Part shown: positions 8,953-17,037 of the stretch, piece after piece
Position numbering within the stretch: the stretch's first letter is position 1
Layout of the letters: each line of letters starts with the position of its first letter
Assembly (NCBI RefSeq): GCF_030291075.1
Contig: NZ_CP127407.1
Span: forward strand, 2,850,001-2,914,000
Direction: 5' to 3'
Source of the DNA: Stenotrophomonas sp. 57
Lineage (GTDB): Bacteria; Pseudomonadota; Gammaproteobacteria; Xanthomonadales; Xanthomonadaceae
Length of the DNA stretch: 64,000 bases
Notes under the pieces: generated by a model
What the model saw: the letters and a program-made list of their open reading frames with translations, nothing else
Told to the model about the DNA's origin: nothing
The model's database searches: none
Position numbers and translations under genes: made by a program

Positions 8953-9387
8953 ATGAACGCCAGCCCGCCCCGCCGTCCGTCCACTGCCCAACGCTACCTG
9001 TTCGTACTGTGCCTGGGCCTGCTGATCGGCCTGGTTGCCACGGTCATGCTCGGTCGCGCCCTGCAGGCCCGCCGCGACCCGTTCCCGGACAGCCTGATGC
9101 AGGTGATGCAGCGGCAATCGCAGCTGCTGCAGCAGGCCCAGCAACAGAACCGCTGCAGCCTGGCCGACAGCGTGCCGCGGCTGCAGGCCCTGCGCCTGCT
9201 GTCCAACGACCTCGACCTGGCCTTTCCCGGGCTGAAGGACAACGGCCGGTTCCAGCAGCACGCCAGCCAGCTGCGCGGCAGCCTCAACGCCGCGCTGGCT
9301 GCGCCGCCCAGTGACTGCACCGCTCTGGCCAAGGTAGCGGAAACCGTGCAGGCCGACTGTCGTGCCTGCCACCAGGACTTCCGCTGA
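8953..9387 (+). CDS. membrane-anchored cytochrome c'-like (class II) heme protein
   Basis: 144 residues. An N-terminal transmembrane helix covers about 14-34 (RYLFVLCLGLLIGLVATVML). The periplasmic part is helical and ends with a single c-type heme site, C136-R-A-C139-H140, four residues before the C-terminus. A C-terminal CxxCH after a helical bundle is the hallmark of class II cytochromes (c' and c-556). Other cysteines, at 68 and 122, could form a disulfide. GGAGAG lies 7 nt before the ATG at 8953. Heme attachment would need the Ccm system, whose genes begin at the right edge of this window. Redox partner unknown. Confidence 0.75.
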   Translation: MNASPPRRPSTAQRYLFVLCLGLLIGLVATVMLGRALQARRDPFPDSLMQVMQRQSQLLQQAQQQNRCSLADSVPRLQALRLLSNDLDLAFPGLKDNGRFQQHASQLRGSLNAALAAPPSDCTALAKVAETVQADCRACHQDFR

Positions 9388-9523
9388 CGCGCATTCATCC
9401 TGCAGCCGGGCAAGCCACGCACGGTTGGCGCGTTGTTCACGTTCGAAAGGAGAGGATTCGTCCACCCTGCTGCATGACGCAGTACCACCCAACGCACCCG
9501 CCTTCACGGCCAGGAGACGCCCC

Positions 9524-10018
9524 ATGAAGATCCAGCTCATTGCCGCCAGCGCCATCGCTACTCTCGCCCTGGCAGGCTGTGCCACCTCGCCCGGCTACGG
9601 TGGTGGTGGTTACAACAACGGCTACAACAATGGCGGCTACGGCAACAACGGCGGTTACAACCAGGGCCGTTGCGCCGACTGTGGCATCGTCACCCGCATC
9701 AACACCGTGCCGTCGGGCCGCACCGCGCCCAGCGCGACCGGCGCCATCCTCGGCGGCATCGTCGGTGCCGTGGCTGGCCATGAGATCTCCGATCACACCG
9801 GCGGCAGCCGTGGCAACAAGAACATCGCTGCAGCCGCAGGCGCGGTCGGTGGCGCGCTGGCCGGCAACCAGATCCAGAAGAACGTCACCAGTGATACCTA
9901 CGACATCAGCGTGCGCATGGATGATGGCCGCACCATCGTGGTCAACCAGCGCGACCTCGGCGGCATCCGCGAAAACACCTATGTCCGCGTAGTCAACGGC
10001 AAGGTCATCCTGCGCTGA
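9524..10018 (+). CDS. glycine-zipper outer-membrane lipoprotein, SlyB-like
   Basis: 164 residues. The signal peptide and lipobox end LALAGC, with the lipidated Cys19. Residues 22-45 form a Gly/Tyr/Asn-rich linker (YGGGGYNNGYNNGGYGNN). Next come CADCGIV and two glycine-zipper helices, GAILGGIVGAVAGHE and AAAGAVGGALAGNQ (about 75-115). The C-terminal domain (YDISVRMDDGRTIVVNQRD) matches the SlyB/PcpO-type family. CAGGAGAC precedes the ATG. It is followed by a strong terminator, so it is monocistronic. Likely role: envelope integrity under stress (inferred from family). Confidence 0.85.
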   Translation: MKIQLIAASAIATLALAGCATSPGYGGGGYNNGYNNGGYGNNGGYNQGRCADCGIVTRINTVPSGRTAPSATGAILGGIVGAVAGHEISDHTGGSRGNKNIAAAAGAVGGALAGNQIQKNVTSDTYDISVRMDDGRTIVVNQRDLGGIRENTYVRVVNGKVILR

Positions 10019-10040
10019 CCTGCACGGGCCGACGGCAAAG

Positions 10041-10068
10041 AAAAAGGCCCGCTTGCGCGGGCCTTTTT
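10041..10068. terminator. bidirectional rho-independent terminator
   Basis: AAAAAGGCCCGC-TTGC-GCGGGCCTTTTT lies between the convergent lipoprotein gene (stop 10018) and cold-shock gene (stop 10091). It has a U-tract in both directions. Confidence 0.9.
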
Positions 10069-10090
10069 CATGTGACGGCTTGCAGCGCGA

Positions 10091-10300
10091 TCAGGTCGGC
10101 TGCACGGCGTCGGCCTGCAGGCCCTTCTGGCCCTGCACGACGGTGAAGGTGACCTTCTGGCCTTCCTTCAGGCTCTTGAAGCCCTGGGTCTGGATGGCAC
10201 GGAAGTGCACGAACACGTCTTCGCCGTTTTCACGGCTGATGAAGCCGAAGCCCTTTGCATCGTTGAACCACTTGACGGTACCGGTCTCGCGATCAGACAT
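10091..10300 (-). CDS. cold-shock domain protein (CspA family)
   Basis: 69 residues, [20 protein letters not shown].. It has RNP1 (KGFGFI) and RNP2 (VFVHF) motifs, so it is a full single CSD that binds single-stranded RNA/DNA and melts mRNA secondary structure. ATG at 10300 is preceded by GGGAG. About 200 nt of untranslated leader separate it from a candidate promoter at 10480-10508. A long 5' leader is typical of thermosensing cold-shock mRNAs, but induction cannot be told from sequence. Confidence 0.93.
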   Translation of the reverse strand: MSDRETGTVKWFNDAKGFGFISRENGEDVFVHFRAIQTQGFKSLKEGQKVTFTVVQGQKGLQADAVQPT

Positions 10301-10479
10301 CTCACTAACTCCCTGGTGACTCTCTCTTGTTGTAGGAAACGCCTGGTGGGCGGCTGACAAGCAAGGGGGAAGCGAGGTGCATCGATGCAGCGGATCGGGA
10401 AGATCTTGCTTCATCAGGCCACGATCCACGGTGACCTTGCCAAGCTCAGCGACTGCAACTTAACCCGCCCAAAACGAAA

Positions 10480-10508
10480 AAGCAACTGGCAAAATCCTTC
10501 ACTGTCAA
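10480..10508 (-). promoter_or_regulatory. candidate sigma70 promoter for the cold-shock gene
   Basis: On the minus strand a perfect TTGACA (10508-10503) is followed after 17 nt by TTGCTT (10485-10480), a weak -10. It would give an mRNA leader of about 175 nt before the ATG at 10300. The -35 is convincing and the -10 is not. Confidence 0.35.
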
Positions 10509-10536
10509 CCCCAAAACGGCCACCATACGGTACAGC

Positions 10537-11022
10537 ATGGGACTCTCATTCATCTTATATCTGCTAGCGGTCATTTTTGTCCTTGTCGGCATCGCCGGAA
10601 TCATCCTGCCGGCCCTGCCCGGCATCCCGCTGGTGTTCATCGGATTGCTGCTGGCAGCCTGGGCCGATGGCTTCGCCCATGTCGGCTGGCCGACCCTGGT
10701 CGCATTGGGTGTTCTGACCCTGCTCTCGTTGCTGCTGGACGTGCTGGCCACCGTGGTGGGGGCGCAACGGGTCGGTGCCAGCCGCAAGGCGCTTTGGGGA
10801 ACCTTCGTCGGCAGCATCGTCGGCCTGTTCTTCATGCCGATCGGCCTGTTCGCCGGCCCGTTGATCGGCGCCCTGCTGGGCGAGTATTGGCACACCCGCG
10901 AACTGGGGCGCTCCACCCGGGTTGGCCTGGCCACCTGGCTCGGCATCCTGCTGGGTCTGGCGCTGAAGCTGGCAGTGGTGATCGCGATGCTGGGGCTGTT
11001 CGCCTTCGCTTGGTTCCTGTGA
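10537..11022 (+). CDS. DUF456 family inner-membrane protein
   Basis: 161 residues, almost entirely hydrophobic with four to five predicted transmembrane helices. It has the family pattern GIAGIILPALPGIPLVFIG near 20-40, a DVLATVVGAQRVGASRKALWGT loop, and FMPIGLFAGPLIGALLGEY. DUF456 proteins are small bacterial membrane proteins of unknown function. It is transcribed away from the cold-shock gene. No clear ribosome site is visible before the ATG at 10537. Confidence 0.87.
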   Translation: MGLSFILYLLAVIFVLVGIAGIILPALPGIPLVFIGLLLAAWADGFAHVGWPTLVALGVLTLLSLLLDVLATVVGAQRVGASRKALWGTFVGSIVGLFFMPIGLFAGPLIGALLGEYWHTRELGRSTRVGLATWLGILLGLALKLAVVIAMLGLFAFAWFL

Positions 11023-11141
11023 CCTGCCTGTCCTTCACGCCACGCGCACGCGGTGGCCGTGCATAAACCGTGGGGGCTGGCCGTGATCCGGTACAGCCGC
11101 CACACTGTGCGATTCCCGTATTCACTTAAGGGCCTGCTGCA

Positions 11142-12296
11142 ATGACCCTGTCTCCGCTGCTTCCCCGTCTCGCGCCGCTGGCGCTGGCCCTGGCCAGCGC
11201 GCCGCTGGCCGCGCAGGAGTTCGCGCCCAGTGCCGACGCCTCGCCGGCCGCGTGCGCGGCCATTACCACCGATGCTGCCCGCCTGGCCTGTTATGACCGC
11301 CAGTTCGGCCGTACCCCGCAGGCCACCGCCGAGGCCGACGCTGCGGCCGAGGCGGCCGCGCAGGCCCGTCGCGAAGAACGCCAGACCGCACGCGTAAGCC
11401 AGGGCGAAGAGAAACTGCGCGAGCGGGTCAGCGACCTGTTCCGTCCAGCCACCCCTGACAGCGCCCTGGCCAATGCCGGCCGTGGCTCGCTGCTGGACAG
11501 CCGCTGGGAGCTGGCCGAAGACTCCAAGCTCGGCCCGTTCCAGCTGCGCGCGTACAAGCCGGTGTATCTGCTGCCGGCGTTCTGGACCAGCGACCGCAAC
11601 ACCATGCCGCACTCGCCGAACCCGGCCAACACGGTCACCACGCCGCAGGTGCTGGACAGTGCCGAACTGAAGTTCCAGATCAGCTTCAAGACCAAGATCG
11701 CCGAGAACCTGTTCGGCGACAACGGCGACATCTGGGCCGGCTACACCCAGAGCTCGCGCTGGCAGGCCTACAACGGCGAGGATTCGCGCCCGTTCCGCGA
11801 AACCAACTACGAGCCGGAAGTGATGATGGTGTTCCGCAATGGCTACTCGATCGGTGGCTGGCGCGGGCGCATGACCGGCATCGCCTTGAACCACCAGTCC
11901 AACGGCCGCGCCGACCCGCTGTCGCGCAGCTGGAACCGGGTGATGCTCAACATCGGCCTGGACCGTGAGAACTGGGCGCTGGTGCTGCGGCCGTGGTACC
12001 GCATTCCCGAGACCCGCAGCGACGACAACAACCCGGACATCGAGGATTACATGGGCCGCGGTGACGCGACCCTGACCTGGAACCGCAACGGCCACGAGGT
12101 CTCGCTGATGGCGCGCCACTCGCTGCGCACCGGCAGCCGCTCGCACGGCGCCCTGCAGCTGGATTACGGCTTCCCCATCAGCAACCTGCTGCGCGGCCAT
12201 GTGCAGATTTTCGATGGCTATGGCGAGAGCCTGATCGACTACAACCACAAGGCCACCTACGTGGGCGTGGGCGTGTCCCTGCTGGAATGGTTCTGA
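11142..12296 (+). CDS. pldA: outer-membrane phospholipase A (OMPLA)
   Basis: 384 residues. Signal peptide to about residue 24 (..LASAPLAAQE), then a roughly 100-residue periplasmic-type extension rich in Ala/Arg, then the 12-strand beta-barrel ending in a hydrophobic/aromatic C-terminus (VGVSLLEWF). The catalytic segment N-H-Q-S-N-G has His251 and Ser253, matching the His/Ser pair of OMPLA. It hydrolyses phospholipids that reach the outer leaflet of the outer membrane. The N-terminal extension makes it about 100 residues longer than the E. coli enzyme. Its stop overlaps the start of the arsC-like gene (TGATG). Confidence 0.92.
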   Translation: MTLSPLLPRLAPLALALASAPLAAQEFAPSADASPAACAAITTDAARLACYDRQFGRTPQATAEADAAAEAAAQARREERQTARVSQGEEKLRERVSDLFRPATPDSALANAGRGSLLDSRWELAEDSKLGPFQLRAYKPVYLLPAFWTSDRNTMPHSPNPANTVTTPQVLDSAELKFQISFKTKIAENLFGDNGDIWAGYTQSSRWQAYNGEDSRPFRETNYEPEVMMVFRNGYSIGGWRGRMTGIALNHQSNGRADPLSRSWNRVMLNIGLDRENWALVLRPWYRIPETRSDDNNPDIEDYMGRGDATLTWNRNGHEVSLMARHSLRTGSRSHGALQLDYGFPISNLLRGHVQIFDGYGESLIDYNHKATYVGVGVSLLEWF

Positions 12297-12637
12297 TGCA
12301 CGTGACGATCTGGCACAACCCGGCCTGCAGCAACTCGCGCGGCGCATTGAAACTGATACGTGATGCGGGCTTCGAGCCGGCGGTGATCGACTACCTGGGC
12401 GACCCACCCGACGTGGCCACGCTGCGCCAGGTGCTGGCCGAATCCGGCCTGGACGCGCAGGCGCTGGTGCGCAGCAAGGAAGCGCAGTTCACCGAACTGG
12501 GCCTGGAAGATGCGGACGACGCCACGCTGCTTGCGGCGATGGCCAAGCACCCGCGGCTGATCAACCGCCCCGTGGTGCGCACCGAGAAGGGCACGCGCCT
12601 GTGCCGTCCACCGGAAACGGTGCTGGAGATCCTGTAA
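12296..12637 (+). CDS. arsC: ArsC family (glutaredoxin-type) arsenate reductase
   Basis: 113 residues, MHVTIWHNPACSNSRG.., with catalytic Cys11 in the HNPxCSxSR signature, and RPVVRTEKGTRLCRP near the end where family members have the RPI arginine cluster. It uses glutathione/glutaredoxin to reduce arsenate, or serves as a related YfgD-type thiol protein. I start it at 12296, where the ATG overlaps the pldA stop (TGATG). A second in-frame ATG at 12287 lies inside pldA and adds three residues. No other ars genes are nearby, so a resistance operon is not implied. Confidence 0.87.
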   Translation: MHVTIWHNPACSNSRGALKLIRDAGFEPAVIDYLGDPPDVATLRQVLAESGLDAQALVRSKEAQFTELGLEDADDATLLAAMAKHPRLINRPVVRTEKGTRLCRPPETVLEIL

Positions 12638-12675
12638 CCCGCCCCGCCTTTGCCGCGGGGCAGCGAAACCTGTTG

Positions 12676-12772
12676 GTAGAGTCGACTGTTGGTCGACTCT
12701 CCGCCAATCCTTCAGATTCGTCCGGCGGAACACCCGCACTGCGTGCGATAGTCGACTGACAGTCGACTCTAC
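12676..12772. repeat. SMAG inverted pair
   Basis: GTAG at 12676 is followed by GAGTCGACTGTTGGTCGACTC (hairpin, 12679-12699). After a 50-nt spacer comes the inverted unit AGTCGACTGACAGTCGACT ending CTAC at 12772. It fills the gap between the convergent arsC-like and GST genes. Confidence 0.85.
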
Positions 12773-12806
12773 CCAAACGGGGTCCTAGCCCTCCTCCCCG
12801 GCTGGC

Positions 12807-13442
12807 CTACAGCCAGTCGGTGATACCTTCGCGGCGGTACACCTCAGCGAACGCCGGGCGCGCCTTCATCGACGCGGCGTGCGCCTTGAGTACCGGCCAG
12901 GTGTCGCTGGGTTTGGGCATGTTGCGCGACCAGCGCATCAACATCACCAGCATGTAGTCGACCACGCAGGGCGTGGCGCCCAGCAGGTATGGACCATGTG
13001 ACTGCAGGTGCGTGGCGACATGCTGCCAGGCCGCTTCAAGGCGCTGACGTGCCATCTCGCGGCTGGCCTCGGCGTTTGCCTCGCCCGCCACCTCGTTCGG
13101 ATAGAACCAGGCGCGGTAGGCCGGCTGCAGCGTATTGGCGCACCAGAACATCCAGCGATAGGCATCGGCGCGCTGCGGTGTGCCCACCGCGGGCAGCAGG
13201 CCGGCATCCGGATGGCGATCGGCCAGATACAGCGCGATGGCCGCCGCTTCAGTCAGTACCAGGCCATCGATCAGCAGTGTCGGCACCACACCGGCCGGAT
13301 TGAGCGCCAGGTACTGCGCCGACTTGTGCTCGCGCGTGTCGAAATCCAGCAGCACCAGTTCGTGCTCGATGCCCAGCTCGATCAACAGCCAATGCACCAC
13401 CAGGGCGGCGGTGCTGGTCGAACCATACAGCGTGGTGCTCAT
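12807..13442 (-). CDS. glutathione S-transferase family protein
   Basis: 211 residues. The thioredoxin-like N-terminus MSTTLYGSTSTAALVVHWLL has the Ser-rich active site loop, with 'GVVPTLLIDGLVLTEAAAIA' near 52-72 for glutathione binding, then a helical C-terminal domain. It is not closely similar to the GST at 4504-5160, which has a Cys in the active-site region. AGGATCTTCCGC precedes the ATG. Substrate unknown. Confidence 0.87.
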   Translation of the reverse strand: MSTTLYGSTSTAALVVHWLLIELGIEHELVLLDFDTREHKSAQYLALNPAGVVPTLLIDGLVLTEAAAIALYLADRHPDAGLLPAVGTPQRADAYRWMFWCANTLQPAYRAWFYPNEVAGEANAEASREMARQRLEAAWQHVATHLQSHGPYLLGATPCVVDYMLVMLMRWSRNMPKPSDTWPVLKAHAASMKARPAFAEVYRREGITDWL

Positions 13443-13500
13443 GCGGAAGATCCTGTACAGGTGGATCAGTCGATTATGCGCCCACGCACGCGATCGTTGC

Positions 13501-13836
13501 TCAGCCGCAGCTGCTCATGCAGGAATCCCGGCGTTCGCCACAGGACATCATCGGCGCGCGCATCGTGCAGTCGTGCGCCTTCAGTTCGCAGGCACGGCGC
13601 AGTTCGGGGTTGGCGACGTCCTTGCAGCGCCTGTCCGGCGCCGGCACCACCTGTTGTTCGCAGCTGAAGTCGTTGCTGCCGACACTGCCCCGCGCCATGC
13701 AGCTGCGATAGTCGGCCTGGCACTGCATGCGGCACTGCGAGGAGGCGGAGAAATCCGCACCTTCATAGGATGACGTTGAGCTGCAGCCGGCCAGGACCAG
13801 CAGGAACGCAGCCGCGACAGATCGATGCAGGCGCAT
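13501..13836 (-). CDS. cysteine-rich lipoprotein
   Basis: 111 residues. Signal peptide with lipobox LVLAGC (lipidated Cys18), then a compact domain with about ten further cysteines in a CxxxCxxxxxxC...RxC...C...C...CxxxCG-type pattern, ending SSCG. Disulfide bonding in the periplasm is likely. No known family recognised. A GTG two codons upstream (13842) is an alternative start. Its neighbour at 13913-14308 has a similar cysteine layout, so the two look like diverged tandem duplicates. Confidence 0.75.
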   Translation of the reverse strand: MRLHRSVAAAFLLVLAGCSSTSSYEGADFSASSQCRMQCQADYRSCMARGSVGSNDFSCEQQVVPAPDRRCKDVANPELRRACELKAHDCTMRAPMMSCGERRDSCMSSCG

Positions 13837-13912
13837 GGGCACATCCAGTGCAGGGAGGTGCCGACACTAGCAGACTACGGTTGCGCGTGCTGGCAACGAC
13901 GCGTGCCCACGA

Positions 13913-14308
13913 TCAGTACACGGGAATACCGGTATCGGTACGGACTTCATTGACGGTACCGCCGCAGGAGAGCAGGCACTGGGTGTACGGGGCACTGCAT
14001 GAAGGAAGCGCCGGGGAGCCGCAGTAGTCGTCGGCACCGTTGCCCCCTTCGCAGTTGTGCCGCTGCTTGTCGTCGGCGATACCACTGCAACGGCTGATGA
14101 TGCGGCTCTTCTCGCTTTCGCAGCTCCGCTGGTCCGACTCGGCACGGGCACGGTTGTGGAAGTCGCACGTCGCCTTCCGGCTCTGGCAGACCGACGCGCA
14201 GATCTTCCCCGCTTCGTGGGTGGGTGGCTCGACGAAATAACGTGGTCCGCAGCCGCTGCACGCCAGCGTAGCGACCAGCAACACGAAAACACGCGCCCCC
14301 TGCAGCAC
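13913..14308 (-). CDS. cysteine-rich lipoprotein, possible paralogue of the downstream gene
   Basis: 131 residues with a GTG start preceded by AAAGGAGTCCATC. The hydrophobic signal ends LACSGC, with Cys17 or Cys20 as lipid site. The mature part carries about ten cysteines, including CASVCQSRKATC and a terminal QCLLSCGG. Spacing and the final [S/L]SCG resemble the next gene on the same strand (76 bp gap). No catalytic motif is visible. Presumably an outer-membrane or periplasmic disulfide-rich protein; function unknown. Confidence 0.72.
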   Translation of the reverse strand: MLQGARVFVLLVATLACSGCGPRYFVEPPTHEAGKICASVCQSRKATCDFHNRARAESDQRSCESEKSRIISRCSGIADDKQRHNCEGGNGADDYCGSPALPSCSAPYTQCLLSCGGTVNEVRTDTGIPVY

Positions 14309-14377
14309 GATGGACTCCTTTCCAGTACGCCAACCCGTACGTTAGCAGAGCAGGCCGCGCGCGGCAGGCTGCAGACA

Positions 14378-14405
14378 ACAACGGCGCCACCCAGGCGCCG
14401 TTGTC
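14378..14405 (-). terminator. stem-loop after the fumarase gene
   Basis: CAACGGCGCC-ACCC-AGGCGCCGTTG, 20 bp beyond the fumarase stop. There is no U-tract, so it may be an RNA-stabilising or rho-assisted end. Confidence 0.5.
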
Positions 14406-14424
14406 TGAACCCTGGACGGAAGGC

Positions 14425-15942
14425 TTACTCCACCACCACCGGAATCTTGCCGATGCGGGCCTGCCATTCGCGCGGGCCGGTCTTGTGTACCGATTCACCG
14501 GTGGAATCGACCGCCACGGTCACCGGCATGTCCTGCACGGTGAACTCGTAGATCGCTTCCATGCCCAGGTCGGCGAAGCCAACGACCTTGGCCGCCTTGA
14601 TCGCCTTGGACACCAGGTAGGCCGAACCACCGACGGCCATCAGGTAGGCCGACTTGTGCTTCTTGATCGCCTCGATTGCGGCCGGGCCGCGCTCGGCCTT
14701 GCCGACCATGCCCAGCAGGCCGGTCTGCGCCAGCACCTGCTCGGTGAACTTGTCCATGCGGGTCGCCGTGGTCGGGCCGGCCGGGCCCACCACTTCATCG
14801 CGCACTGGATCAACCGGGCCCACGTAGTAGATGAAACGCCCCTTCAGGTCGACCGGCAGTTCCTCGCCCTTGTTGAGCATGTCGACCATGCGCTTGTGCG
14901 CGGCGTCACGGCCGGTCAGCAGCTTGCCGTTGAGCAGCAGGGTCTGGCCCGGCTTCCAGCTGGCCACGTCCTCCGGAGTGATCGTGTCCAGGTCCACCCG
15001 GGTGCCCTTGGACGCGTCATAGGTCAGCTTCGGCCAGTCTTCCAGCGACGGCGGGTCCAGCATCACCGGGCCGCTGCCATCCAGGGTGAAGTGCGCATGG
15101 CGGGTGGCCGCGCAGTTCGGAATCATCGCCACCGGCAGGTTGGCCGCGTGGGTCGGGTAATCCTTGATCTTGATGTCGAGCACGGTGGTCAGGCCACCCA
15201 GGCCTTGCGCACCAATGCCCAGCGCGTTGACCTTCTCGTACAGCTCCAGGCGCAGTTCTTCAATGCGGTTGGACGCGCCACGGGCCTGCAGCTCGGTGAT
15301 GTCGATCGGTTCCATCAGCGCTTCCTTGGCCAGCAGCATCGCCTTTTCGGCGGTGCCACCGATGCCGATGCCCAGCATGCCCGGCGGGCACCAGCCGGCG
15401 CCCATGGTCGGCACGGTCTTCAGCACCCAGTCGACGATGGAGTCGGACGGGTTGAGCATCGCGAACTTGGTCTTCGCTTCCGAACCACCGCCCTTGGCGG
15501 CGACGATCACGTCGACGGTGTTGCCCGGCACCACCTTGACGTTGACCACGCCCGGGGTGTTGTCCTTGGTGTTGACGCGCTTGCCGGCCGGATCGGCCAG
15601 CACCGAGGCGCGCAGCTTGTTGTCCGGGTGCATGTAGGCGCGGCGCACGCCTTCGTTGGCCATGTCTTCCACGCCCATGGTGGCGTCATCCCAGCGCACG
15701 TCCATGCCGATCTCCAGGAACACGGTGACGATGCCGGTGTCCTGGCAGATCGGACGGTGGCCTTCGGCGCACATCCGCGAATTGATCAGGATCTGGGCCA
15801 TCGCTTCCTTCGCGGCCGGCGACTCCTCGCGCTCGTAGGCGGCGGCGAGGTTCTTGATGTAGTCGACCGGGTGGTAGTACGAGATGTACTGCAGCGCGTC
15901 GGCGATGGACTGGATGAGGTCTTCCTGCTTGATCGATGTCAC
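14425..15942 (-). CDS. fumA: class I fumarate hydratase (4Fe-4S)
   Basis: 505 residues, the fused class I form with an N-terminal Fe-S domain and a C-terminal beta domain. Cluster-binding cysteines appear as PICQDTGI near 63-70, GWCPPGMLGIGIGGT near 180 and PNCAATRH further on. The C-terminal domain has GPAGPTTATRMDKF and the GKAERGP segment. It interconverts fumarate and malate in the TCA cycle and is oxygen-sensitive. The start is GTG at 15942 (VTSIKQEDLIQ); the open frame upstream has no family similarity. It is flanked by a GGGGTC-type repeat on the promoter side. Confidence 0.93.
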   Translation of the reverse strand: MTSIKQEDLIQSIADALQYISYYHPVDYIKNLAAAYEREESPAAKEAMAQILINSRMCAEGHRPICQDTGIVTVFLEIGMDVRWDDATMGVEDMANEGVRRAYMHPDNKLRASVLADPAGKRVNTKDNTPGVVNVKVVPGNTVDVIVAAKGGGSEAKTKFAMLNPSDSIVDWVLKTVPTMGAGWCPPGMLGIGIGGTAEKAMLLAKEALMEPIDITELQARGASNRIEELRLELYEKVNALGIGAQGLGGLTTVLDIKIKDYPTHAANLPVAMIPNCAATRHAHFTLDGSGPVMLDPPSLEDWPKLTYDASKGTRVDLDTITPEDVASWKPGQTLLLNGKLLTGRDAAHKRMVDMLNKGEELPVDLKGRFIYYVGPVDPVRDEVVGPAGPTTATRMDKFTEQVLAQTGLLGMVGKAERGPAAIEAIKKHKSAYLMAVGGSAYLVSKAIKAAKVVGFADLGMEAIYEFTVQDMPVTVAVDSTGESVHKTGPREWQARIGKIPVVVE

Positions 15943-16020
15943 GGCTTGCTCGCTTGCTCGAGGCTGGCGGGGGTAATCCGCCCATTTTACCCCCCTCCAC
16001 CGACTGCGCGTAGATTCGCC

Positions 16021-16061
16021 GGGGTCAGATCCCTTTCCAGCGCGGAAAGGAATCCGACCCC
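16021..16061. repeat. GGGGTC-type palindromic repeat
   Basis: Imperfect palindrome: GGGGTCAGATCCCTTTCC, loop AGCGC, then GGAAAGGAATCCGACCCC. Related copies lie at 17527, 23287 and 60115. It sits between the divergent fumarase and sigma factor genes. Confidence 0.75.
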
Positions 16062-16104
16062 ACCCCTCTGTCACGGTTCATTCCTGCCCGGCGTCCTGGT
16101 CAAC

Positions 16105-17001
16105 ATGAACATCGAAACCGCTTTCCAGACCCATCGACCGCGCCTGATGGCCCTGGCCTACCGCCTGCTCGGCAGCCGCGCCGACGCCGAAGACGTGGTC
16201 CAGGATGCCTGGCTGCGCTGGTCCGGCGCCGACCCGGCGGCCGTCCGCGACCCCGAAGCCTGGCTGGTCACCACCACCACCCGGCTTGGCCTGGACCGGC
16301 TGCGCGCGGCCAAGCGCGAGCGCGCGCATTACGTCGGCCCGTGGCTGGCCGAGCCGCTGGCGGTCACCCTGGAGCCCGATCCGGCGCCCGGCCCGGCCCA
16401 GCTGCATGCGCTGGCCGACGACGTCTCGGTCGCCTTCCTGACACTGCTCGAGCAGCTCGGCCCTGAAGAGCGCGCCGCGTTCCTGCTGAAGGAAGCCTTC
16501 GACCACGACTATCGCGAGATCGCCGAGCTGATCGGCCACAGCGAAGCCAACTGCCGGCAGCTGGTGCATCGCGCAAAACAACGCCTGCAAGCCGGGCGGC
16601 CGCGCTTCAACGCCGATGCCAGCCAGCACCGGCAGCTGCTGGCGCGTTTCATGGAGGCGTCCCAGGTTGGCGACAGCGAGGCGATCCAGGCCCTGCTGCA
16701 CACCAATGCGCTGCTGGTCTCCGACGGCGGCGGCGTGGTCACCGCAGCGGTACGCCCGCTGCTGGGCGCCGAGCGCATCGGCCGCCTGTTCTGGGCCATC
16801 GCACGCCGTGGCGCGGTGCATCCGGCGCAGCTGGGCTACGTCAACGGCGAGCCGGCGATCCTGCGCTTCCATGGCGATCGGCTGCACTCGGTCACCACCA
16901 TCGACGTGGTCGATGGCCGCATCGCCAACGTATACAGCGTGCTGAATCCGGAAAAACTGCCGTCGGTTGTCACGCACGATGGCGGCGCGGCGTCCTGGTA
17001 G
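16105..17001 (+). CDS. ECF sigma factor, SigJ-like with C-terminal SnoaL-like domain
   Basis: 298 residues. Sigma region 2 (ALAYRLLGSRADAEDVVQDA) is at about 16-35 and region 4 (LLKEAFDHDYREIAELIGHS) near 128-150. A fused NTF2/SnoaL-like domain runs from about 180 to 290. This is the ECF41/SigJ architecture, in which the C-terminal extension itself controls activity in place of a separate anti-sigma factor. The next gene, 36 bp downstream, is a carboxymuconolactone decarboxylase-family protein, the classic genomic partner and target of ECF41. Likely response: oxidative or chemical stress (inference from family). Confidence 0.88.
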   Translation: MNIETAFQTHRPRLMALAYRLLGSRADAEDVVQDAWLRWSGADPAAVRDPEAWLVTTTTRLGLDRLRAAKRERAHYVGPWLAEPLAVTLEPDPAPGPAQLHALADDVSVAFLTLLEQLGPEERAAFLLKEAFDHDYREIAELIGHSEANCRQLVHRAKQRLQAGRPRFNADASQHRQLLARFMEASQVGDSEAIQALLHTNALLVSDGGGVVTAAVRPLLGAERIGRLFWAIARRGAVHPAQLGYVNGEPAILRFHGDRLHSVTTIDVVDGRIANVYSVLNPEKLPSVVTHDGGAASW

Positions 17002-17037
17002 TGAAAGGCGGCCATGGTGGCCGCCGTGGAGCCGAAC

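Noticed and set aside
12296..12637. Part of an arsenic resistance operon
   Set aside because: No ArsR, ArsB/Acr3 or ArsH neighbours; the gene is coupled to pldA only.
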